From contig JAGUCH010000001.1 of assembly GCA_019096065.1 (NCBI GenBank), positions 13,764,001-13,828,000 on the forward strand: DNA of 64,000 bases, given 5' to 3'. This stretch comes from Paracyclopina nana (taxonomy: Eukaryota > Arthropoda > Copepoda > Cyclopoida > Cyclopettidae). Shown here one piece after another: positions 24,941 to 32,851 of this stretch. Both the position numbers and the translations under genes were made by a program. The notes beneath the pieces are model-generated. The model was not told the origin of the DNA. It searched no databases and was given only the letters and a program-made list of their open reading frames with translations. Position 1 is the stretch's first letter, and every line of letters starts with the position of its first letter.

Positions 24941-25075
24941 ATTATTTAACTAAAAGTAAAGTACATACCTTCGACAAGTGCAATTGTTGATGGGAAGAAT
25001 AACCGGCTTGCCTAAAAATAAAAGACAGTTAGAAAAAGGAAAAATTGTTCCAAACTCGAGCACGTATTTTAAAAA

Positions 25076-25153
25076 AATGATCAGTTGGTGGTACATTGTT
25101 GTCAGCACACATTTTCAGGCGAAAGATGGTGGATGTAGTACTCATCATGGATA
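25076..25153 (-). ncRNA. Box C/D snoRNA, host intron 13 (paralog of intron 12 copy)
   Basis: C box ATGATGA at 25148-25142, D box CTGA at 25084-25081, 70 bases before the next exon. Nearly the same sequence as the snoRNA in intron 12. The D' guide ccaccatctttcg pairs with the 28S segment CGAAAGATGGTG (from memory). Confidence 0.75.
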
Positions 25154-25322
25154 CTACGAACGACAACGCAATAAAAGGGAAAAAAGCCACACTTAACGAT
25201 ATGAGATGCCCAGGCTCCCATTGCTGCGCTGAATTATCCGCCATAATAATGCCGATGACCCTAGAATAAAAGCCAAATTGAAACAAGGCTACAAGACATA
25301 AAAACTGGGTCGACTAAAGTGA

Positions 25323-25400
25323 AAAGCTCAGTTGGTGGTACATAGTTGTCATCACACAGTTTCAGGCGAAAGATGGTGGATGTAGTACTCATCACATTTT
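25323..25400 (-). ncRNA. Box C/D snoRNA, host intron 12 (paralog of intron 13 copy)
   Basis: C box GTGATGA at 25395-25389, D box CTGA at 25331-25328, 68 bases before the next exon. It shares the D' guide ccaccatctttcg and the D-side stretch with the intron 13 snoRNA, so the two arose by local duplication. Confidence 0.75.
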
Positions 25401-25545
25401 AAGCTACTTATAATTGAGAAAAGATTATTACCTGAAAGCTACAGCTCTCCTCCGAGGAGCAGAGAAGGACGCCGACAAGCCAGTCTGAAAAAAGAAAATA
25501 CCTTGAAAAATAGTAATGGAAGAGAACTATTCACACTTAAAAGCC

Positions 25546-25612
25546 ATATATCAGCTTTAAACCAATCAACAGGAAGTTCAGCCTGGGGCGGTAATATTAC
25601 TCATCATGAAAT
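25546..25612 (-). ncRNA. SNORD31: Box C/D snoRNA, U31-like copy 2, host intron 11
   Basis: C box ATGATGA at 25607-25601, D' guide accgccccagg followed by CTGA, D box CTGA at 25554-25551, 67 bases before the next exon. The guide pairs with 28S CTGGGGCGGT and matches human U31 as I recall it. Confidence 0.8.
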
Positions 25613-25778
25613 TAAAATGGCTGCTGATTTAACTTTAGATGAAGGTGTATACTTACATTGGCAACGAGATGATACAAAATCTCACATCGGAAATGGCTCA
25701 AATGATTGTGACGGACTGAAAAAAAGAGGAGAAATCATGAAAAAACGAATCAACCTATCAACGGATAGATTTTGAGAG

Positions 25779-25844
25779 AATTTTCAGAAGGGACCAATCA
25801 ACAGGAAAGTTCAGCCTGGGGCGGTATATAACTCATCACGATAA
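25779..25844 (-). ncRNA. SNORD31: Box C/D snoRNA, U31-like copy 1, host intron 10
   Basis: C box GTGATGA at 25839-25833, D' guide accgccccagg followed by CTGA, D box CTGA at 25787-25784, 69 bases before the next exon. A close paralog of the intron 11 snoRNA, with the same D-side guide (cctgttgattggt). Confidence 0.8.
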
Positions 25845-25997
25845 AATACTAAACATTAAAAAATGGAAGTTTATTTACCTATCAAGTCCCAATCTTGCGT
25901 AATCTGAGCAGACACACATTCTAACCAAAACCTGGAAAATAATTTCATCAGGTTAAAAAGAGATTATTTCGAATATTTAAAGGTTTTAAAAGTACGC

Positions 25998-26071
25998 AAC
26001 TATCAGTGCTACACTGAAGCTTGTAAACATCACTGTATCAGGAAGTTGCGCGCTCGATTTCATCAGAAAAA
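25998..26071 (-). ncRNA. Box C/D snoRNA, host intron 9
   Basis: C box CTGATGA at 26066-26060 (first base off consensus), D' CTGA, D box CTGA at 26006-26003, 72 bases before the next exon. The guide before D contains tcagtgtagc, complementary to 18S GCTACACTGA (from memory). Confidence 0.65.
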
Positions 26072-26233
26072 GTTACAATAACGTATTTTTCTAAGCTTAA
26101 CGTACCTTAACCAGCCTAGGAGAAGAGAGAGAATCAACGCCACTTAACGTAAACCACATCGGTAACCTGAAATTAACGGAGAAATTCAAAACCTTGACTG
26201 CTATGATACGCTAGCTAGCACAGAAAGCTTTAA

Positions 26234-26313
26234 ATAAATCAGAGCGCTGTGGAATAATTTTATCGTCATGCTTTTCAGTAGCAGAACTGGAATTAATTGT
26301 CTCATCACATTTC
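26234..26313 (-). ncRNA. SNORD38: Box C/D snoRNA, U38-like copy 2, host intron 8
   Basis: C box GTGATGA at 26308-26302, D' guide ccagttctgcta followed by CTGA, D box CTGA at 26242-26239, 73 bases before the next exon. The D' guide is that of human U38 as I recall it (target 28S, AGCAGAACTGG). Paralog of the intron 7 copy. Confidence 0.75.
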
Positions 26314-26477
26314 GAAAGCCAATTGAACGCTAACATGAGTATAGCATAAAAAGTTAACTTACGTGAAAATGAACCAAACGTAAGGTTAAAAGTGACTTGA
26401 CCTCAAGACCTGAAAAATTAAACACTCGTAAATAAATGAAGCTTCACAAAAGTTGATAGCGCAGGCTAATAGCCAAG

Positions 26478-26556
26478 ATGCTTCAGAGCGCTGTGGAATA
26501 CGTTGTCGTCATTGCTTTTCAGTAGCAGAACTGGTATTTTTATCTCATCATTTTAA
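26478..26556 (-). ncRNA. SNORD38: Box C/D snoRNA, U38-like copy 1, host intron 7
   Basis: C box ATGATGA at 26551-26545, D' guide ccagttctgcta followed by CTGA, D box CTGA at 26486-26483, 74 bases before the next exon. It shares both guides with the intron 8 snoRNA. A MITE-like insertion begins seven bases upstream of its C box. Confidence 0.75.
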
Positions 26557-26557
26557 G

Positions 26558-26853
26558 TAGAGCACTGAGATTTGATGAGAGTTTCTCGTCCTTACAGCAG
26601 CTGAACTTTTTGGGGAAAAAATTTACTAAGGTACAGCTCAAACTACAGCTCCGATCGGAACGAAATTATGAGGGGTTCATAGTTTCTCGGTACAATTTCC
26701 AAATACCAAATAAAAACTAGCATTAAATTGTATAATAAACGGTGGAACAAAATTGGGCAGATTTCGTACTACCGTAGGCCGGCCGGCCACCTTTAGGCTG
26801 TTTTTCGGAACTGAGTTTTGAGAACGATCTACTCATCAAAATACAGAGCTCTA
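26558..26853. mobile_element. MITE-like element family A, copy 1 (TA-flanked)
   Basis: A 296-base element bordered by TA. Ends are imperfect inverted repeats of about 20 bases: left GAGCACTGAGATTTGATGAG, complement of right GAGCTCTGTATTTTGATGAG. A second copy with the same ends and the same interior (including a GGCCGGCCGGCC block) lies at 54421-54720 in the same orientation. TA flanks and ITRs suggest mobilisation by a Tc1/mariner-type transposase. No coding capacity. Confidence 0.85.
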
Positions 26854-27028
26854 ATTGTAAGTAGCTTTCGGCTGAAGTGAAAATCGAAAATGTTACATAC
26901 CTTATGCTATAGAGGGAAGTTTCCATTGACGCAATTACACGAGGATACGGTTTGACATGACCTGCAATAAAAACCAAGCTATTAGTACAACAGCACTCAA
27001 AAGCTTCCGCGAGGCAAATAAGAGCAGT

Positions 27029-27109
27029 TGCTATCAGATAGGAGCGAAAGACATAATAGTGTATAACATCAGTCTTTATATCAGATGAACTATGTTCTCA
27101 TCACTAAGA
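27029..27109 (-). ncRNA. Box C/D snoRNA, host intron 6
   Basis: C box GTGATGA at 27104-27098, D box CTGA at 27037-27034, 73 bases before the next exon. The guide before D contains gtctttcgc, complementary to 28S GCGAAAGAC (from memory). Confidence 0.65.
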
Positions 27110-27256
27110 AAAGGCAAATAAAATTAGAAGAGAATAATTACCTTAATATTCCTCTCGAGACAACTGCTTCACTCCGAATCTGAGGCAAAACCTAAAAGTG
27201 GAAAAGAACCATAAACCATTTTGAAACATCACAGCGGAATTTTAACGCAAGTACTT

Positions 27257-27332
27257 AATTATCAGAGTTAAAAAGCTCGAAAATCAATTCAACACAATGT
27301 TTCAGCGTTGGATCTAAATTTCATCCCATTTC
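27257..27332 (-). ncRNA. Box C/D snoRNA with degenerate C box, host intron 5
   Basis: C box GGGATGA at 27327-27321, D' CTGA at 27305-27302, D box CTGA at 27265-27262, 71 bases before the next exon. The spacing supports it although the C box departs from RTGATGA. Confidence 0.45.
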
Positions 27333-27484
27333 AAGCGAAAACTGAAATTCGATCGTTCAACTTACCAATTTTAGACGCACGGAAGCCATTGAACAAGCCG
27401 GTTAACACGTGGGATACACCAGCCTAAAGAAGAGGAAAATTAAGCAACGATCATAAGAAACGAGTTAAACTAAAATTCAGGAAA

Positions 27485-27558
27485 AAGTTTCAGCCCTGTT
27501 GAGTTTGATTATGCTCTCATCCATCAATCAAGCAAAAAGATGTTTTTCATCATACATT
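27485..27558 (-). ncRNA. Box C/D snoRNA, host intron 4
   Basis: C box ATGATGA at 27553-27547, D box CTGA at 27493-27490, 67 bases before the next exon. The guide before D, ctcaacaggg, is complementary to the 28S segment CCCTGTTGAG (from memory). Confidence 0.7.
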
Positions 27559-27704
27559 TCGATTTAATAAATCAAGGAAGAGAACTTACCTTAGGAATAC
27601 ACGTGGAATTACCGGAAGGTGCTTATAAACAACGACCTAAAACAAAAAGAAGGATATTTTTAAAAATATGAATTGGAAAGGAATCGGTAAGCAAAAGCTT
27701 AATG

Positions 27705-27783
27705 GAAGTTCAGGAATTCTCTCGAGTTGAAATCATAAGCTGTTATACTTCAAGCAGTACGGGGCTAAGTCTCATCATTACAA
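27705..27783 (-). ncRNA. Box C/D snoRNA, host intron 3
   Basis: C box ATGATGA at 27778-27772, ATGAT-like C' element, D box CTGA at 27713-27710, 74 bases before the next exon. The target is not recognised. Confidence 0.7.
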
Positions 27784-28026
27784 AGTTAGCTAAGAAAAGA
27801 AAAATACGTTCAAAAAATATTACCTTCCAGTTCAAGAGCCCAAGTCAGAATGAAATGTTTTGTCCCCCACGCACGCCGTTACCGCTTGTCAACAAAGATC
27901 CACGTGGGTACGAAGATAGCGCGTGACGCTCAAGAACCGCGTGGTCAAACGAAGAATCTATAAAAGGGAATGAAAATGAAACTTCCGCCAACAAACATTT
28001 TTAAACGTTTATCAGGAAGAGCAGTT

Positions 28027-28098
28027 AAATTTCAGACGCTGATAAGTATTCGTCACTGTTTTTCAGAGACATGCATGTCATTGAAGTCATCATAAAAT
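28027..28098 (-). ncRNA. Box C/D snoRNA, host intron 2
   Basis: C box ATGATGA at 28093-28087, D' guide gacatgcatg ahead of CTGA (complementary to 18S CATGCATGTC, from memory), D box CTGA at 28035-28032, 75 bases before the next exon. Confidence 0.7.
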
Positions 28099-28248
28099 GT
28101 ATTGATTAAAACTGAGCCTAACTCTCACTTACCATGAAAACTGTAGGAAAATGTCCACCAAGGCGTTCAATCTACCAGAAACCTAAGACAGAAAAAAAAC
28201 TCGTTTAACAAAATGCATGTAAAAAAATGAGATTTGTTTTTATTTTAG

Positions 28249-28320
28249 TAAAATCAGTGTTCAAGGTTGTCGTCATCCGATCAATTGGAGACTCTAGTCT
28301 AAACAGTGTCATCATGCTCC
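28249..28320 (-). ncRNA. Box C/D snoRNA, host intron 1
   Basis: C box ATGATGA at 28315-28309, ATGACGA-like C' element, D box CTGA at 28257-28254, 72 bases before the next exon. An internal agactagagtc could pair with 28S GACTCTAGTCT. Confidence 0.65.
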
Positions 28321-28546
28321 GCTAAATTAACGAATTAAAGTAAAACTCACCTTTAAGCAACGTCGTCTTCTTTACCAGGACCAACCCAGGGCAGAACCTT
28401 CGCACAGCCTGATATGAGCTAACAACTATTTATTCGAAAGTTTGCTTTTATTTCCTAGCATATTCTAAGGCTACGATATCATAAAAAGGTGCATTAAAGA
28501 TGTTACACAATGCTTTGAGAGCCTTAAAATAATTTTAGGAAAGAAT

Positions 28547-30852
28547 CTAAGCAGTAGCGGCTTCGGGGGCAGCCTTGGCGGCGTCCTTCTTGAGAGGTCC
28601 CATGAAGGCCATCTTGTCCTTCTTGGTCTGGAAGCGACCATGACCCATCTTGGAGCTGGTGTCGATGAACTTGAGCTTGATGTTCTCAAGAGCCTTCCTC
28701 TTGGTATGAACCAAAAGGGACTAGGAAAAAACGGAACTATTAGTAAAACGGCGCGTAATTAGACTCAATTAGGCCGAGGCTTAGGCATAGTTCAGACGTA
28801 AAAAGCAGCCTTGGAGGTTGTTATCAAGGGTTATCAATTGGTAATTCCAATATTTTCATCATTCAAGAACAAGAAGCAGAAATGGGAAAAATGATTACCT
28901 TTCTCAAAGTGAGGACTCGCTTCTTAGGGCCGACGCAGCATCCCTTGATCATGACAAAGTCCTGCTTCACCAAACCGTAGTGGGGGAATCCACCCATGGG
29001 GTTGATGGACTTGTCAGCCAGATCGTAGTCAGTGGCGGCGTTGTTTTGCACCAGCTGAAAAAATTGCATCGTTCAGAAAATGTGCGAAATGAAAAGCCTT
29101 ACTGCATACACAAAGGAAAACTCAGAGCCATGGAAGAAAATCACAACGAAGCTTGGGCAAAGTTCCGAAAATCTTTGGCTACCCCAAGCTCCTCATCGAG
29201 TGTGTAACACCATCACTTTGAACGAGTTCAAAATTCATGATAATAAAATTCCGTGTTACCTTGCCATCCTTCATGTGGAATCCGTCACGAATGTCGTAGA
29301 TCTTCTTGTTCAACTCGGTACGGTGATGGTATCCCTTTTGACCCGCACGTGCAACGGTGAATTGGATACGGCTAGGATGCCAGGCTCCGACACAAGCGAC
29401 CTTGCGGAGACCCTTGTGAGTCTTGCGAGGCAACTTCTTGGTGTGCCAACGTGAAGTCACACCTTAACGATAAAAATCATTTATAGCTAAAGCTTTGCAA
29501 TTTGGCAACGAGAATTAACTAAATGCCGTATCAGACAGCCAAGGGTTTGATTTCATTTTTGGGAATCAAATAGTAAGAAACTTTGTTTTCATCTCGGAGC
29601 AAGAAAGGAAGCTATTTAAGAAAAAAATTACCTTTGAAGCCTTTGCCCTTGGTGACGCCGATGACGTCAATCATTTCATCGCGAGCGAAGACCTCCTTGA
29701 TGGGAAGTTTCTTCTCGAAATGCTCGCGGGCAAAGTTGACCTTGTCGGCGATGGATCCACCATTGAGTTGGATCTCCATGATGTGAGCCTTCTTTTGTCG
29801 CCTCCTCAGCAATTGCTGCTGGGTGTGGACGATCACGCGGACAACCTGGCAGTACTTCTTGATCTGGCTGAGATCCTTCTCGATCTCCTTCTTGCCAACA
29901 TCGTCCTTCCACTTGAGGCAAGCCTTGGTAAAAGCCTTCTTCTTAGACTTGGACCTTTATTCGGGATGGGAGCATAAATTAAGGCAGAGTTCCTAGAGAC
30001 CCCGATTTCATCGAGCTCAAGCAGCGACTGGAGAAGAAAAAGGAACAGAGAGGAGATGACTGGATCTCATGCATGCTCCGAAGCTGCTCAAGATGAACCC
30101 GAGAGGAAAGCGGAAGTCTACAAGCTTCGTCGGAAATGATTCCGAGAGGAAGCTGTACCAAAATCGGCTCGCTTCATTGGTGAAGTTGGAGCACAGCCTA
30201 CCGAATACGTACCAGTTCTTGTAGAAACGACGCTTGCACTCTACGTTGATGTGCTCCGCCCAGACGGTCTTGAGGGCGCGAAGGCCACGTGGGGTCTCAA
30301 TGTAGCCGACCAATCCGACGCAGACCAATGGAGGCGTCTCGATGATGGTGACAGCCTCAACGATCTCACGTGGACCTCCTTTAGTGCCAGGACGCTCGAC
30401 CTCACGGACAATGTGGGTCATACCGGCCTTGTAGCCGAGGAAAGCAGTCAAATGGACTGGCTTCTTAGGGTCGTCCTTGGGGAAGGCCTTCACCTTACCG
30501 CGATGGCGCTTTGCTCTCTTCTTGGGGTAGAATCCCATGGAGCCATGGCGAGGCGCCGAAAACTTACGGTGAGACTAAAGGCAGAAAAACATCCCAAATT
30601 AGCTAAGCACTAGGTCAAACGCATTTCAGCCGCAAAGAAACGTAATTCAGAGTGTAAACAGCCGTGGATATGTTATCATGAGGCTCAATTGGTAATTCCA
30701 ATTTTCATCACTTGTATTATATATTTAGGGGAGAATAAACAAAGCGATCGAAGCACAAATGCTTCAGCACCACGAATTTGAGCTTAAACTGCAATATCAA
30801 AGGGGATGGCAAAGATATTCTTAGATATAATAAATGCAACACGTCTTACCAT
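28547..30852 (-). CDS. RPL3: Ribosomal protein L3 (uL3)
   Basis: Six coding exons: 30852-30850 (only the ATG), 30574-30213, 29954-29632, 29462-29260, 29054-28899 and 28720-28547; 406 residues, close to the usual 403. The protein follows the family from end to end: [132 protein letters not shown]. It is a core protein of the large subunit near the peptidyl transferase centre. The 5' leader just upstream of the ATG is pyrimidine-rich on the minus strand (CCTTTTCATTTCTAC near 30875), as in TOP mRNAs. Four introns carry C/D snoRNA candidates. Polyadenylation signals (minus AATAAA) are at 28453-28448 and 28434-28429. It is divergent from the LysM gene. Confidence 0.97.
28788..28867 (-). ncRNA. Box C/D snoRNA in RPL3 intron 5
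   Basis: C box ATGATGA at 28862-28856, D box CTGA at 28795-28792, 72 bases before the exon starting at 28720. It shares a D' stretch (ttggaattaccaattga) with the RPL3 intron 1 snoRNA; tggaattacc pairs with 18S GGTAATTCCA (from memory). Confidence 0.8.
29118..29221 (-). ncRNA. Possible box C/D snoRNA in RPL3 intron 4
   Basis: D box CTGA at 29125-29122, 68 bases before the exon starting at 29054. Possible C boxes are GTGATGG (29216-29210) or CGATGAG near 29198. The spacing fits; the boxes are weaker than in the neighbours. Confidence 0.45.
29527..29600 (-). ncRNA. Box C/D snoRNA in RPL3 intron 3
   Basis: D box CTGA at 29534-29531, 69 bases before the exon starting at 29462; C box GAGATGA at 29595-29589 (one base off). 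The guide before D contains cccttggctgt, complementary to 28S ACAGCCAAGGG (from memory). Confidence 0.6.
30643..30716 (-). ncRNA. Box C/D snoRNA in RPL3 intron 1
   Basis: C box GTGATGA at 30711-30705, D box CTGA at 30650-30647, 73 bases before the exon starting at 30574. The first half closely resembles the RPL3 intron 5 snoRNA (same ttggaattaccaattga D' region); the D-side guide differs. Confidence 0.8.
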
Positions 30853-31312
30853 GGTGAGGAGTAGAAATGAAAAGGACCGAAGAAACGGAAACTCTCAGAA
30901 TGTAAACAAATCGAGTAGGGCCAAAGAATCCGCGAAACCGACCAGCCCTAAACAAACTATAACGAACGCTAAAAACGACACACCCTTGATAAATAAATTA
31001 ATGATAATTATTATTTCAATATAAGTTTGCGTACTAAAGCCCTACATCTATATTCTATAATATTTTTTAACCTTTTTTCTACTCGGTACTTCTTTAGCCC
31101 ATTATAAAAGTTATCAAACGACAGTTTTTATCGCGTTCATAGGAATTCTGGCTTTTCTTCTAAAAATCAGGCTATAAATGCAAGGTAACGAAAGAAGCTT
31201 GTCTTGTGAGCTGTGACGTCATTCATCACACAATTCATTCTCTCCAGCTGCTTCAAAATTTGCTCGAGTCAATGCCAAAACCATGAATTGAAGTGCCAAA
31301 AACCTAACGCTT
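30853..31312. promoter_or_regulatory. Divergent promoter region RPL3 / LysM gene
   Basis: The 460 bases between the RPL3 ATG (minus) and the LysM ORF (plus) must contain both 5' leaders. The RPL3 side has a TOP-like pyrimidine tract close to 30875. No TATA box stands out on either side. Confidence 0.4.
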
Positions 31313-31918
31313 ATGAACCTCAAAAATCAGCAGCTCAAAATGCAGTCAATGACGAGGAGCATGTCATTGAACTTCAATGCAAGAAAGGTGGTCTCCAACG
31401 CAAACTACAACGAGTTGAAGACATACGAAGATGAAACTGTTGCATTTTGTCTTCCTGTCCGTTGCTATGGCACATGTGGCGGCATGTCTCCCTATGTCCC
31501 GAGTCCAACTAGTCAGCATAACAGGTATAGAAAATACCTTGCTCATGTGGTGGCCGAGCATGAGACGTTGGCAGGAATTGCTCTGAAATATGACATCTCT
31601 GTTGAGGACATTCGAAGGACAAACAGTTTCTTGTGGACTTCAAACAGTGTGTGGGTCGGCCAAGTCATCAAAGTGCCGGTCTTTGACACCACCAATGGTG
31701 GTGGGGTTAACTCTGAGGAGAATAATGATAATCACAAAGATAATGTCAGACGGAGATCATCTGGCAGTGCGGTGAAAATCGGCCCTTCCGCCTCGGAGTT
31801 TTGGACTAAGGTTGACAGCTCGATTGAGGAATCGAGAAGAGTGACGAAAGAGCTGAAGAAAAACAGCTCCAATGAATCAACCCCAGCCAAAGAGAAGAGC
31901 AGCGATCTACATTGCTGA
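31313..31918 (+). CDS. LysM-domain protein, LYSMD1/2-like
   Basis: Single-exon frame of 201 residues starting at ATG 31313; later in-frame ATGs are possible starts. One LysM module is visible at residues ~77-123 (HVVAEHETLAGIALKYDISV ... NSVWVGQVIKVPVF), followed by a polar linker and the segment SASEFWTKVDSSIEESRRV, which resembles the conserved C-terminal box of animal LYSMD1/LYSMD2. There is no signal peptide or membrane segment, consistent with the cytosolic members rather than LYSMD3/4. The cellular role of this group is poorly known. It lies divergent to RPL3 and 270 bases upstream of the likely MTRFR-type start. Confidence 0.75.
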   Translation: MNLKNQQLKMQSMTRSMSLNFNARKVVSNANYNELKTYEDETVAFCLPVRCYGTCGGMSPYVPSPTSQHNRYRKYLAHVVAEHETLAGIALKYDISVEDIRRTNSFLWTSNSVWVGQVIKVPVFDTTNGGGVNSEENNDNHKDNVRRRSSGSAVKIGPSASEFWTKVDSSIEESRRVTKELKKNSSNESTPAKEKSSDLHC

Positions 31919-32188
31919 ACAAATTTCGTTGTTACCTGTAGCTTTTAGCTGACACCAAACTACTACGTATAGGTTGTATTAATTCATATCATTCATTCAG
32001 TTTCATCGGATTATCACTGATAATTGTCTCACAGAATATATTTATCATTTGCGTGCTTGCATCCTGTCTTTGTTTCCTCAATCTATTGTGGTGAATGAAG
32101 GTCAAAATGATGCAAGAAATGTGCAAAGATTGGAGACTCAATTTTCTTCAATCAATTTTTGAAGCTAAAAAGCTTTATCAACTCTTTC

Positions 32189-32851
32189 ATGCTTACTCGC
32201 ATTCGGTTGTTTTGGTTGCGTGACTTCGCAAGAAAAATAATTCCGTCTATGAATGTAAACATTTGGAATTTCTGCTATATTGTACACATGGGCTTGCTGG
32301 CCAGAACCTTGTTGCTCACCAAGGTACTTCCATTGACAACCAATTTGCCTGTACGGTTTTACAGAGTGCCCAAGCACATAAAACCCCAAATCAACTTTGA
32401 AAAAGTTCCTCGTATCGATTTTAAAGAGGAAGTCGAGGAAATCATCAATAAAGGCAGTGGACCTGGAGGGCAAAACGTGAACAAAACGGCAAACCAAGTG
32501 ACTCTTATCCACAAACCTACTCGTTTAGTGGTGAAGTGTCACGAGTCGAGAAGCCTTGAGAAAAACAGGGAGTTGGCAAGGTCGAAATTGGTCGATAAAC
32601 TGGACAATTTGCTCAATGGCGAACTGTCCGTTGAAGCTCAGTTCAAGAGGATCGAAAAGGAAATAGAAGCTCGCAAGAAGGAGAAGGCAAAACTGAAAAG
32701 GGAAGAGAAAGCTAGATTAAAGGAAGAAGAGGCCAAATCAAAAGAGGAAGGCAAGGCCGAACTTAATGATGGCCAGCCAAGGGATCTGTGTGCAAGCTCT
32801 GAATCCCATGACAGGCAAGATGGAGTGGAAGATCCAACCAGAAGACTATGA
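32189..32851 (+). CDS. MTRFR: Mitochondrial peptide-release-factor-like protein (MTRFR/C12orf65 type)
   Basis: The frame carries the GGQ motif of class I release factors (GSGPGGQNVNKTANQVTLIH) followed by the family stretch VVKCHESRSLEKNRELARSKL. It lacks codon-recognition domains, as in MTRFR, which rescues stalled mitochondrial ribosomes together with MTRES1. Length is 220 residues from ATG 32189. The inner ATG at 32288 gives 187 residues beginning MGLLARTLLLTKVLPL, a good mitochondrial presequence, so I favour it. The C-terminus is a Lys/Glu-rich extension longer than in the human protein (166 residues). The last 86 bases overlap the first exon of PRMT7 in another frame, so both proteins are read from the same DNA. 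Confidence 0.82.
   Translation: MLTRIRLFWLRDFARKIIPSMNVNIWNFCYIVHMGLLARTLLLTKVLPLTTNLPVRFYRVPKHIKPQINFEKVPRIDFKEEVEEIINKGSGPGGQNVNKTANQVTLIHKPTRLVVKCHESRSLEKNRELARSKLVDKLDNLLNGELSVEAQFKRIEKEIEARKKEKAKLKREEKARLKEEEAKSKEEGKAELNDGQPRDLCASSESHDRQDGVEDPTRRL

Larger units (their letters stand above)
22430..28420 (-). ncRNA. UHG: Multi-exon non-coding snoRNA host gene (UHG/SNHG1-like)
   Basis: Minus-strand non-coding gene with 23 exons of mostly 43-71 bases. Donor ends and acceptor starts give exons ~28420-28351, 28182-28133, 27957-27824, 27636-27590, 27423-27366, 27191-27142, 26961-26901, 26409-26363, 26166-26106, 25931-25879, 25715-25657, 25484-25432, 25260-25198, 25011-24969, 24802-24746, 24539-24488, 24326-24281, 23942-23883, 23622-23564, 23388-23343, 23181-23111, 22894-22840 and 22656 to about 22430. 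No continuous reading frame joins the exons. Twenty introns hold one box C/D snoRNA each, with C and D boxes in the order expected of this strand, and each D box sits 67-78 bases upstream of the next exon, a spacing known for splicing-dependent intronic snoRNAs. U27- and U31-type guides identify it as a counterpart of vertebrate UHG. A polyadenylation signal (AATAAA on the minus strand) is at 22448-22443. The gene begins within about 100 bases of the RPL3 polyadenylation signal, so promoter or read-through origin is unclear. Confidence 0.85.

Noticed and set aside
27901..27960. TATAAAAGG on the plus strand as a possible promoter
   Set aside because: On the minus strand the same bases form the polypyrimidine tract and acceptor of host-gene exon 3, which explains them better.
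29955..30212. A snoRNA in RPL3 intron 2
   Set aside because: No D box at the spacing shared by the other introns and no matching C box; an H/ACA layout was not evident.
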